Assembly: GCF_030316825.1 (NCBI RefSeq)
Contig: NZ_JASZYU010000001.1
Location: forward strand, 1,736,001 to 1,800,000
From: Variovorax fucosicus
Lineage (GTDB): Bacteria > Pseudomonadota > Gammaproteobacteria > Burkholderiales > Burkholderiaceae_C
DNA length: 64,000 bases
Direction of reading: 5' to 3'
The number at the start of each line of letters is the position of its first letter. The first letter of the stretch is position 1. Below the pieces are notes generated by a model. The model saw only the letters and a program-made list of their open reading frames with translations. It ran no database searches and was not told where the DNA came from. The translations under genes and the position numbers were made by a program. Shown here piece by piece: positions 35,309 through 42,742 of this stretch.

Positions 35309-36550
35309 TCAAGGACTCCGGGGCGCCTGGGCAGGCACTTCGAAGCTGCCTTCCTGGACGCCGCCCGGTGCATCGGTGCCCGGCGTCAGTGCGCGACTGC
35401 GCCAGTGGTAAGGCCCAGGCGTATCGAGCGGCCCCACGACCACGCCGCCACCGTACACGACGGGCTCGCTCACCAGCGGCGGTGCGAAAGCCGGCGTGCG
35501 CGCCAGTTCGAAGAGGTAGCGCTGTCCCGGGCGTGCCGGCCAACGGATCTCGTAGCGGCCGTCGCTCATGCGCAGCACACTGCTGCGCGGCATGCCGCCG
35601 GGCACGTAGATCGTGCTGTCGCCGGGCATCCCTTCGATCTGCTGCGGGTCGAGGGCGGTCAGCCGCAGGTGGTAGAAGCCGGCGTCCAGCTCATTCGGCA
35701 GCGTGAACCTGCCTTGCGCCGAACGCGCCTCGTGCACGATCTGCAGAAAGCGCTCGTCGCGCGCCAGTTGCAACCGGTAGCTTCGGGCCCCTTCGATGGG
35801 CACTGCTGCCACCTCGGCGCCGGATGTGTCCGTTGCCCGCTGCGGCGGCGGCAACAGCGGTTGTGCCTTCAGTGCGTCGGCACCGTCGAGCCGCGTGCCG
35901 CTCGCGGCCGCCAGCACCAGCACGGGTTGGCCGTTGCTTGAAACCGCCACCGCCCCTTCGATCACCTCGGCGGCCGTGACGCCGTCTTCATCGCGTGCAC
36001 GGAAATGCGTGCCCCTCACGCCGAGCCCCGAAGTGCGATTGCGTATCTCGAACTCCCGGCCGTTCTGCTTTTGGACGTGCGCTTCGACCCGCCCGCTCAG
36101 CAGCTCAAGCCGCGTCACGCGCCCATTCGCGACGAGCACCTGCAGCGCGCTGCTCGAAGGCACGACCACGCGGCTGCCGTCGGCCAGCTCCAGGCTGAGA
36201 AATGCGTCGCGGTCGGTGATGAGCACGTCGTCGGCCTGCACCGCGGTCCCCACCAGCAGTGCGCGCGGCGCATCGTTGCCGCGCTTGATCCATGCCATGC
36301 CCTCAAGCTCTCGCACGGCGGCTACCGCACCGCCAAGCTGCAGCACCCGCCCGGGTTGCAGCTTCCGCGGTAGCGGCACCGCGTTGTCGCGCTGCAGTTC
36401 GGGCCAGCGCAGCGGCGTGTTCATGTGCTGGCGCGAAATGTCCCACAGCGTCTCGCCGGGCCGCACCACGTGGGTTCCTTGCGCCTGCACTGCGCCGGTC
36501 AGCACAAGGGCCAAGGCGAGGGTCAGCGCGTCATTGAGCCTCAAGCTCAT
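35309..36550 (-). CDS. LysM-FecR domain protein
   Basis: The 413-aa exported protein has a signal peptide (cut near VQAQ) and a LysM peptidoglycan-binding motif at ~27-72 (HVVRPGETLWDISRQHMN). A FecR-like beta domain follows at ~95-200 (DAFLSLELADGSRVVVPSSS ... GLGVRGTHFRARD). The remainder looks like one or two Ig/FN3-like folds. FecR domains act in periplasmic signalling; here the protein sits between a response regulator and a CHASE2 kinase, with ATGA overlap to the regulator. It may pass a cell-wall or surface signal to the kinase; that role is inferred. The first copy of the two-component system has no such gene beside it. Confidence 0.88.
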   Translation of the reverse strand: MSLRLNDALTLALALVLTGAVQAQGTHVVRPGETLWDISRQHMNTPLRWPELQRDNAVPLPRKLQPGRVLQLGGAVAAVRELEGMAWIKRGNDAPRALLVGTAVQADDVLITDRDAFLSLELADGSRVVVPSSSALQVLVANGRVTRLELLSGRVEAHVQKQNGREFEIRNRTSGLGVRGTHFRARDEDGVTAAEVIEGAVAVSSNGQPVLVLAAASGTRLDGADALKAQPLLPPPQRATDTSGAEVAAVPIEGARSYRLQLARDERFLQIVHEARSAQGRFTLPNELDAGFYHLRLTALDPQQIEGMPGDSTIYVPGGMPRSSVLRMSDGRYEIRWPARPGQRYLFELARTPAFAPPLVSEPVVYGGGVVVGPLDTPGPYHWRSRALTPGTDAPGGVQEGSFEVPAQAPRSP

Positions 36551-37287
36551 GAGGACTCCTTGGGGTTCGCCTCGGCCACCAGTTCCAGTCGATAGCCCAG
36601 GCCGTACACCGTCTGCAGCCGCACCCCGTGCGAAGCGTACAGGCCGAGCTTGGTGCGCACCCGGTAGATGTGGGTGTCAAGCGCGCGGGTGGGCCCTTCG
36701 CCGTTCTGGCCGATGCACTCCACCAGGTAGGCGCGCGACACCGGCCTGCCGAGATTGCGGAACAGCGCCAGTGCGAGGCGGTACTCGCTGTCGGTCAGCA
36801 CCTGCTGCCACCCGGGGGCCTGATCGTGGGCTTCCACTTTGACGCTGGACGAAGCCCGATCGAATGCCCAGGCACCGAAACGCTCCACCGGTGCTGCCAC
36901 GGCCGGCTGCTGCCGCCCCAGGAGGCGGCGGATGCGTGCCGCAAGTTCCAGGGGACGAAAAGGCTTGGCCACGTAGTCGTCGGCGCCGGCGCCGAGTGCG
37001 CCTGCCACGTCGCGCTCCGAGGCACGCGCGCTCAGGATGATCACCGGCACAGAGCCTTCCTGCATTTGCCGCAGCCATTGGAGCAGTTCGACCCCATCCA
37101 GATCGGGCACGTTCCAGTCGAGCACCAGCAGGTCGAAGGTTTCGCGACGCAGCGCGCGGCGCAAATCCTCGCCCTGATCGAAGGGCACACATACCACCGG
37201 CTCGTCGCCCACCGTCAACTGACGCTCGATGGTGTTGATGAAATGGCTCATCTGGGTGGGTTCGTCTTCGAGGATGGCGATGCGCAT
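36547..37287 (-). CDS. OmpR/PhoB-type response regulator (second copy)
   Basis: The 246-aa protein has an N-terminal receiver with acidic residues E7-D8-E9, phospho-acceptor D57 (LLVLDWNVPD) and K108 (YVAKPF). The C-terminal winged helix ends ...VYGLGYRLEL. It is the first gene of the regulator/LysM-FecR/kinase operon and overlaps the next start by 4 nt. It is a paralogue of the regulator at 10093-10809. The accessory protein gene and adhesin scar at 37833-38497 lie just upstream on the same strand. Confidence 0.92.
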   Translation of the reverse strand: MRIAILEDEPTQMSHFINTIERQLTVGDEPVVCVPFDQGEDLRRALRRETFDLLVLDWNVPDLDGVELLQWLRQMQEGSVPVIILSARASERDVAGALGAGADDYVAKPFRPLELAARIRRLLGRQQPAVAAPVERFGAWAFDRASSSVKVEAHDQAPGWQQVLTDSEYRLALALFRNLGRPVSRAYLVECIGQNGEGPTRALDTHIYRVRTKLGLYASHGVRLQTVYGLGYRLELVAEANPKESS

Positions 37288-37566
37288 GGTGGAGGCCGCT
37301 ATAGGGAGTCAAGAACGGGGTTTGCGCGAGGGTGCCGCTGTGTCGAGCATCGAAATCCGACGCATCTCGACAAGAACGGTTGAGGCGCGGAGTGAGAAAC
37401 GCGGCGTGTGCGGTAGTGCCGCATCTGGATGGGTTGTCGCCGTGGAATCTGGTGAATTCTTGCCAACGGCTCGCCGCACGACAGGCCCACGGCACCATGC
37501 AGCCCCAACGGAATGCAACTCAAAAACGGGAGCGAGTTGCAGATGCCGCACGAGCAAAGGGCGACG

Positions 37567-37842
37567 ATGGACAGCGGCTTGAACATGGGTCTGGCATCGC
37601 GGGCGCACGCCGAGCGGTGCGTGGCCATCGTCGACTCCAATCGGCGTTCCCGCCGCCGCGTGAGCAGCGTGGTCAACCGGCTCGGCCACATGCCTGTCGC
37701 GTTCCAGGACGCGCAAGCGCTGCGTGCGCACGGCGTGCGCGGCCTGCGCGCCGAACACGGCTGGATGCTGCGGGCCATCGCGCGGTGCGGGTATGAATTG
37801 CAGGAACCCGTGCGTGACCATCTGCCTGAGCTTCATGGGTAG
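37567..37842 (+). CDS. Short receiver-like protein, possibly truncated
   Basis: The 91-aa product begins with a receiver-like strand and first helix (CVAIVDSNRRSRRRVSSVVN, then RLGHMPVAFQDAQALR), then loses the fold: there is no phospho-acceptor Asp and no Lys-Pro. It resembles the start of the degenerate receiver at 32231-32755. AAAGGG stands 5 nt before ATG 37567; an earlier in-frame ATG at 37543 is possible. Its end overlaps the convergent accessory protein gene by 10 nt. It could be a real small modulator or the broken remains of a regulator gene. Confidence 0.45.
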   Translation: MDSGLNMGLASRAHAERCVAIVDSNRRSRRRVSSVVNRLGHMPVAFQDAQALRAHGVRGLRAEHGWMLRAIARCGYELQEPVRDHLPELHG

Positions 37843-38369
37843 AGCACTTCCTTGCGGATGCTGACGCAGCCGGCTGGTGTGCCGATCAGGTAGACGTGAT
37901 GGGTCGGGCCGAGCGCGAGAACGCCGATGCTGCGGCCGACCCCGACCAACGGAACCGCATGGTTGAACACTTCGCGCGCCACGTCCTGGCAGGCCTTGGG
38001 CCACACGTCGATCAGGTCGTAGCCCACGTCGCAGTTGCCGCGCGGGGTGGGCGCGAACCAGGCGCTGACCAGGCTCGGCCCGTGCTCGGTGGTTCGTTCG
38101 ATGGTGGCGCCGAACATCGCGGCATCCGGCGCCACCGGGTGCGCCATGAGCAATGCCCCGTGTTCCGCGCCGAAGCCCGTCATGAATGGGCTCACTGCGG
38201 TGGCGGCCTGCGCGCACTTCTGAACCCCCGCGGTGCGGGCGAGCTGATCCAGCGTGTTGGCATTCGGGCCGGCCGGTGCGCCCTGCTGCGCATACGCAGC
38301 CACCCCCGCCAGCGCGGCGAGGGCTGCAAAGCCTGCGAAGCCGGCCCGACGACACATTGCCCGCGCCAT
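37833..38369 (-). CDS. Exported accessory protein of the adhesin region (type B)
   Basis: The 178-aa protein has a signal peptide (MARAMCRRAGFAGFAALAAL, cut near AYAQ). It is a distant paralogue of the protein at 26349-26963: shared LDQLARTAGVQKC, a conserved Cys in the middle, and a final GCVSIRKE. ATG 38369 has GGGGAG 8 nt upstream; a second ATG two codons earlier overlaps the stop of the 41-codon fusion ORF (ATGA), so translation may be coupled. It is the only apparently functional gene left from a deleted adhesin-lipoprotein-accessory locus. The molecular role is unknown. Confidence 0.75.
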   Translation of the reverse strand: MARAMCRRAGFAGFAALAALAGVAAYAQQGAPAGPNANTLDQLARTAGVQKCAQAATAVSPFMTGFGAEHGALLMAHPVAPDAAMFGATIERTTEHGPSLVSAWFAPTPRGNCDVGYDLIDVWPKACQDVAREVFNHAVPLVGVGRSIGVLALGPTHHVYLIGTPAGCVSIRKEVLYP

Positions 38370-38371
38370 GC

Positions 38372-38497
38372 TCATCGCTCCCCGGAGACCTCGAAGTCGA
38401 CCTGGCCGTTGGGCTGCCTGCGCGTTGGCGCCTCCGCGCGCCAGGCCGACACAAACGATGGCGATGCGTCCCAGATGGTTTTGTTGAATCGGTTCAT
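38372..38497 (-). pseudogene. 41-codon fusion scar: adhesin signal start joined to lipoprotein end
   Basis: The frame starts MNRFNKTIWDASPSFVSAW, an adhesin extended-signal start (compare MNKVYRSIWNTTLGTFVAA), and ends RRQPNGQVDFEVSGER-stop, matching the lipoprotein end PNRRVEIEVSGDR-stop. A deletion has fused codon ~23 of an adhesin in frame to the last ~15 codons of its lipoprotein, removing several kilobases. A G-rich ribosome site (GGGGGG) precedes the ATG and the stop overlaps the next start, so the scar may still serve as a translated leader for the accessory gene. Confidence 0.85.
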
Positions 38498-39141
38498 TGA
38501 GCCCCCCTTGAGTTGATGTGCCCACCATCAGACGAAAGGCTGGCAGGAGCCGGGCGGGAGTATCAAATTCACGCGGGCAACCTGATAGGCAAAACTGCAC
38601 AGAACGCCCACGGACATTTCTTTTTTGCGGCCGATCCGTGACAAAAAGCGCAAAAACAGAGCGATGGAATTGCCACTTAGTCATCGATTAGTGATATGAG
38701 AATGTCAAACAATGTTTCCGCGGTCACAGGATCTCCTTGTGCGTGTTCCATCAGTTGGCTTGCACAACCACATCGGTTGTTTGCGCAAACAATTGAGTTT
38801 GGCTCGAATGTTTGCGCAAACAAATAGGTATGAACCCTAAATCGGCGGTGGTCTGAGCACCGAGGGTCTTGTGGCGGGAGCTGGACCCTGAGGTCGGGCG
38901 GGATCAGGGCGGCGGAACCGTTTCGCGCTGAACACAACGATCGTGCCCTGGCCGATGGTGGTGGGTGGCCCCTGCAGCGAAATAAAGGAGGAGGGCGAAG
39001 CCCGGGGGACATTCGCGGAAGGGGCCACCCGCCGCCAGCGGCCTACCCCACGCCACAGGCCCTACCCCGGAACGTCAAGCACGAAGCGCGGACGCAATGC
39101 CTGCTGCGCAGAGAGCGGCGTTCCTCACGCCGCGCCTCACT
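38498..39141. other. 644-bp gap without a convincing gene
   Basis: The left two thirds (to ~38830) is AT-rich and contains the upstream region of the fused adhesin scar, including tandem palindromes at 38777-38822. The right third is GC-rich and only shows short shadow frames. One minus-strand frame ending at 38677 has a natural-looking C-terminus (MEHAQGDPVTAETLFDILIS) but no start with a ribosome site, so it is not called. Confidence 0.6.
38777..38822. promoter_or_regulatory. Tandem 14-bp palindromes, probable operator pair
   Basis: TGTTTGCGCAAACA occurs twice as a perfect palindrome, at 38778-38791 (extended to 16 bp with flanking T/A) and 38809-38822. Their centres are 31 bp apart, close to three helical turns, which suits two dimers bound on one face of the DNA. 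A further inverted repeat ACAACC-N5-GGTTGT lies at 38764-38780. They lie about 280 bp upstream of the adhesin scar start on the minus strand. The regulator is unknown. Confidence 0.65.
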
Positions 39142-39543
39142 TCAGAAGCGGAAGTCGGCTGTTTTGGGTGCGCCGCCGACAGTGACCGACTCCTTCAGTG
39201 TTGCACCGCCTGTGGCAGCTTGCACGGTGTAGCGACCGGCCGGCAGATCGATCAGGCAAACCGGGCCGTCCGCGCGCAACGCCAGCGTCGGGCCGCCGTC
39301 GCTGCGCTGGATCGTCACGTCGATCTCGGCCAGGTAGGCGCCGTCCTTGCGCGCGAACAGCAGCGAGAGCGGATGCGATTTCATCGCCGACCGCATCGCA
39401 GTGGACTCGTCCACGCCGATGCCGCCGCAAACCCAGCGCACCGCGCCATCGCCCTTCATGGGCGGGATAGCGACGGGGGTCTGCGCCTGGGCCTGCAACG
39501 CACTGGCGATGCCGAGGGCGGCGATCCATTGAAGACGGTTCAT
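39142..39543 (-). CDS. Small exported protein, carboxypeptidase-regulatory-like fold
   Basis: The 133-aa protein has a signal peptide (MNRLQWIAALGIASALQAQA). The mature part contains a WVCGGIGVDES motif and a beta-rich C-terminal half (DGPVCLIDLPAGRYTVQAAT ... LKESVTV) like the transthyretin-type carboxypeptidase regulatory domain. Its start overlaps the end of glcF by 4 nt (ATGA), so it is translated with the glycolate oxidase operon. I know no defined role; a periplasmic helper is possible. Confidence 0.75.
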   Translation of the reverse strand: MNRLQWIAALGIASALQAQAQTPVAIPPMKGDGAVRWVCGGIGVDESTAMRSAMKSHPLSLLFARKDGAYLAEIDVTIQRSDGGPTLALRADGPVCLIDLPAGRYTVQAATGGATLKESVTVGGAPKTADFRF

Positions 39544-40793
39544 GACGTTTGCTCCTTCGAAGACGGTGAAACCACCAGGGCAGCATCGAGCAGCTCGACC
39601 CAATGCCTGACCGGGACTTCGCTGCCGCTTTGCAGGTGCGTGATGCAGCCGATGTTGGCCGAGGCGATGGTGGTCGGCTGCAACTGCTGCAAGTGGCCCA
39701 ACTTCCGGTCGCGCAGCGGATAGGCCAAGTCCGGTTGCAGCACCGAGTAGGTACCGGCCGAGCCGCAGCACAGGTGGGATTCATTCCTCGTCAGCTGTAG
39801 GTCGAAGCCGAGCGCGCGCAGGTTCACTTCGACACCGCCGCGCAACTTTTGCCCATGCTGCAGAGTGCAGGGCGGATGGTAGGCCACCACGCCGGCCGGT
39901 GCCTTTACGCGGGCCTTGAGCAGCGGCACCAGCTCGGGCAGCAACTCGCTGAGGTCGCGCGTGAGTTCGCTGATGCGCTTGGCCTTCAGCGAATAGGCCG
40001 CGTCGTCTCGCAGGATGTGGCCGTACTCGCGCACGGTGACACCGCAGCCCGAGGCGTTCATGACGATCGCTTCCACCTCGTCGCGCTCGACCTGGGGCCA
40101 CCAGGCGTCGATGTTGGCGCGCATCTGCGCCATGCCGCCCTGCTGGTCGTTCAGGTGGAACTTGACCGCGCCGCAGCAGCCGGCCTCTTTCGCGATCACC
40201 GTCTCGATGCCGGCGGCGTCGAGCACCCGCGCGGTGGCGCTGTTGATGTTCGGCATCATCGCGGGCTGCACGCAGCCGGCCAGCATCAGCATCTTGCGTG
40301 CATGCGTTCGCGTCGGCCACGCGCCGGCATCCTGCTTGGCTGGCACCTTGGCCTTGAGCGCCTCGGGCAGCAGGCCGCGCACCGATTGCCCGAGCTTCAT
40401 CGCAGGGCCGAACAGCGGCGACGGCAGCGCCTCTTTCAATAGCCAGCGCGTGGCCGATTCCATCGCGGGGCGTGGCACCTTCTGGTCGACGATCTTGCGG
40501 CCGATGTCGACCAGGTGGCCGTACTGCACGCCGCTGGGGCAGGTGCTTTCGCAGTTGCGGCAGGTCAGACAGCGGTCCAGGTGCAGCTGCGTGCTGCGCG
40601 TCGGCGCCTTGCCTTCGAGCACCTGCTTGATGAGGTAGATGCGGCCACGCGGCCCGTCGAGTTCGTCGCCGAGCAATTGATACGTGGGACAGGTCGCGGT
40701 GCAGAAGCCGCAGTGCACGCACTTGCGCAGGATGGCTTCGGCTTCGCGGCCATCGGCGGTGTCGCGGAATTCGGGGGCGAGTTCGGTTTGCAT
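39540..40793 (-). CDS. glcF: Glycolate oxidase iron-sulfur subunit GlcF
   Basis: The 417-aa protein carries two CxxCxxCxxxCP clusters for 4Fe-4S centres (CVHCGFCTATCP near residue 27 and CLTCRNCESTCP near residue 77) and two CCG motifs (CCGAVKF, CCGSAGTY) of the heterodisulfide-reductase type domain. With GlcD and GlcE it oxidises glycolate to glyoxylate and passes electrons to the membrane quinone pool. Length matches the family. It is separated from glcE by a DUF1275 gene, an inserted partner within the same minus-strand cluster. Confidence 0.96.
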   Translation of the reverse strand: MQTELAPEFRDTADGREAEAILRKCVHCGFCTATCPTYQLLGDELDGPRGRIYLIKQVLEGKAPTRSTQLHLDRCLTCRNCESTCPSGVQYGHLVDIGRKIVDQKVPRPAMESATRWLLKEALPSPLFGPAMKLGQSVRGLLPEALKAKVPAKQDAGAWPTRTHARKMLMLAGCVQPAMMPNINSATARVLDAAGIETVIAKEAGCCGAVKFHLNDQQGGMAQMRANIDAWWPQVERDEVEAIVMNASGCGVTVREYGHILRDDAAYSLKAKRISELTRDLSELLPELVPLLKARVKAPAGVVAYHPPCTLQHGQKLRGGVEVNLRALGFDLQLTRNESHLCCGSAGTYSVLQPDLAYPLRDRKLGHLQQLQPTTIASANIGCITHLQSGSEVPVRHWVELLDAALVVSPSSKEQTS

Positions 40794-40802
40794 GGAATGT
40801 GT

Positions 40803-41603
40803 TCAGCGGTGGCTGGCGTGCGGCCACAGTGCCCGCGCGATGCGCCCGATGGCTGCGCGCAGGTAGATGGAATGCCGCAGATCCTGCAGCAACGGCGGCA
40901 GCGACACCGCGAACAGCAGCGCCGCAAGCGGCACCACCCAGATGAAGCCGATGTACTTGAAGCCCGCGGCACCGACCAGCCCGCCGATCAGGAACATCGC
41001 CAGCAGCAGGCTGAACAGCCGCAGCTTCGCGCGATTGGCACGCACCTGTGCGCTGGCCGGCGTGCCAGCCCGGTTCCAGTAGAAAAGCTTGCCGAGCTCG
41101 ATGCCGAGGTCGGTGATCACGCCCGTCATGTGCGTGGTGCGGATCTGCGCCGACGACACCTTGCTGACCAGCGCGTTCTGCAGCCCCATCAGGAACGCCA
41201 GCAGCAGCACGGTCAACGGCACCGCGAACGGTGTCGCCTGGCTGAGCGTTGTGGCACCCACCAGCCCGAACAGCAACAGCAGCAGGGCTTCTAACAGCAG
41301 CGGCAATGCGAAGCCGCTGCGCAGACGATGCTGGCGCGCCCAGTTCACGACCACGGCCGTGAAGGCCGCGCCGCAGACAAAGGCCAGCAACGCGCCCGTG
41401 GCGCCGAGCACCAGCGCCATGTTGCCCAGCACCAGGTTGTCGGCCAGCATCGAGACGAAGCCGGTCATGTGCGAGGTGTACATGTGCACCACGAGAAAGC
41501 CGCCCGCATTGACAGCGCCCGCGATGAACGCAAGCAGCAGCCCGAGCAGGCGGTTGATGGACGGCGTTCGGTGCCGGCCGGTGAGAAAGCGCAGGCGCCG
41601 CAT
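40803..41603 (-). CDS. DUF1275 (YoaK-type) membrane protein
   Basis: The 266-aa integral membrane protein has about six hydrophobic helices. The family signature is visible in LLAFIAGAVNAGGFLVV..YTSHMTGF near the N-terminus and in the repeat half at AFLMGLQNALVSKVSSAQIR with TTHMTGVITDLG. Its function is not established. It sits between glcE (6 bp) and glcF (9 bp) and so is translated within the glycolate operon. A role in moving glycolate or related small acids is possible but only inferred from position. Confidence 0.88.
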   Translation of the reverse strand: MRRLRFLTGRHRTPSINRLLGLLLAFIAGAVNAGGFLVVHMYTSHMTGFVSMLADNLVLGNMALVLGATGALLAFVCGAAFTAVVVNWARQHRLRSGFALPLLLEALLLLLFGLVGATTLSQATPFAVPLTVLLLAFLMGLQNALVSKVSSAQIRTTHMTGVITDLGIELGKLFYWNRAGTPASAQVRANRAKLRLFSLLLAMFLIGGLVGAAGFKYIGFIWVVPLAALLFAVSLPPLLQDLRHSIYLRAAIGRIARALWPHASHR

Positions 41604-41609
41604 GCTGGC

Positions 41610-42737
41610 CTACCAGGCGGCGTGCAGCCGGCCGCGGTTGAACACACCGTGCGGATCGAACTCGCGCTTGAGCGCGCGGTGGATGCGCTCGAGCACCGGC
41701 GACAGCGGTTCGAAAGTGGAACCAGATCGGGCTGGCGCGCCCGCGCCGGTTGCGGCCGCTGCCCTGAAAAGGGTGGCGTGGCCACCGACGCCGCGGGCTG
41801 AAGTGCGGATCGCAGCACCCTGCCCCGGCGCCGCGCGGTACCAGCGCTGACCGCCGTGCCATTCAATCAGCGGCGGCGCGCCATCGATCGCCAGCACCGG
41901 CGCGGTTTGCGGCACCGACACGCGCCACAGGTCATGCGCATCAGCGTCGAACCATGGGTCCTGCTGGTCGCGCAACGCCTGCCACGCGGCCGCACTGCGA
42001 TCGGCGTCCTGACGCGCACCGCCCAGATGCGCGCAGGCCGCCTCCACTGCGGCCACTGCGCCGCGCAGGCGCAGCGAAAGCACACCCGCGCCGTCGCGTT
42101 CGCGCCAGACGCTGGCGTTCAGCGGCAGCGGCTGGCCGCCCCATGCGTTCAGCAGGCGCAGTGCGTCGGCCTGGCTGCATTCGAAGTCAAGCGTGGCTTC
42201 GGCCGGCGCCATCGGCAGCACCTTGAGGCTGACTTCGGTGATGAGCCCCAGCGTGCCGAGCGCTCCGGCCAGCACGCGCGAGACGTCGTAGCCGGCGACG
42301 TTCTTCATCACCGTGCCGCCGAAGCGCAGCAACTCGGCCTTGCCGTTGAGCAGCTCGGCGCCGAGCAGGTGATCGCGCACTGCGCCGACGCTGGCACGCG
42401 CCGGGCCGCTCAGGCCCGCCGCCACCATGCCGCCAACCGTGCCGCCGGGCTGGAAGCGCGGCGGCTCGAAAGCAAGGCACTGGCCCTCGGTGGCGAGCAG
42501 GGTTTCGAGTTCGAGCAGCCGCGTGCCGGCGCGCACCGTGACCACCAGCTCGCTCGGCTCGTAGCTCGTGATGCCGGCGAGCGGCGTGGTGTCGAGCGCT
42601 TCGCCCTGCAGCGCTTCGCCGTAGAAGTCCTTGGTGCCACCGCCGTGGATGCGCAGCGGGCTGGCGTGCGCAGCGGCGGCGCGCACGCGGTCAATGAGGG
42701 TATGCAGGGCGTGAGGGGCGGAATCGGTCAAGGTCAC
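41610..42737 (-). CDS. glcE: Glycolate oxidase FAD-binding subunit GlcE
   Basis: The 375-aa protein contains a PCMH-type FAD-binding domain (LRIHGGGTKDFYG, then PPRFQPGGTVGGMVAAGLSG and FGGTVMKNVAGYDVSRVLAG). The C-terminus FDPHGVFNRGRL is typical of the family. The GTG at 42737 was chosen because it lies 5 nt after the glcD stop; the open frame running further upstream overlaps glcD and has no family features. It forms the glycolate oxidase complex with GlcD and GlcF. Confidence 0.95.
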   Translation of the reverse strand: MTLTDSAPHALHTLIDRVRAAAAHASPLRIHGGGTKDFYGEALQGEALDTTPLAGITSYEPSELVVTVRAGTRLLELETLLATEGQCLAFEPPRFQPGGTVGGMVAAGLSGPARASVGAVRDHLLGAELLNGKAELLRFGGTVMKNVAGYDVSRVLAGALGTLGLITEVSLKVLPMAPAEATLDFECSQADALRLLNAWGGQPLPLNASVWRERDGAGVLSLRLRGAVAAVEAACAHLGGARQDADRSAAAWQALRDQQDPWFDADAHDLWRVSVPQTAPVLAIDGAPPLIEWHGGQRWYRAAPGQGAAIRTSARGVGGHATLFRAAAATGAGAPARSGSTFEPLSPVLERIHRALKREFDPHGVFNRGRLHAAW

Positions 42738-42742
42738 GCGCC

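Noticed and set aside
35307-35543. Longer N-terminus for the second CHASE2 kinase (882 aa)
   Set aside because: It would overlap the LysM-FecR gene by over 200 nt and encodes an Arg-rich non-membrane sequence. GTG 35306, 2 nt after the preceding stop, fits the operon.
38677-39012. 111-codon minus-strand frame ending LFDILISLIDD
   Set aside because: The C-terminus looks protein-like but the rest is low-complexity. It crosses the tandem palindromes and has no start with a ribosome site.
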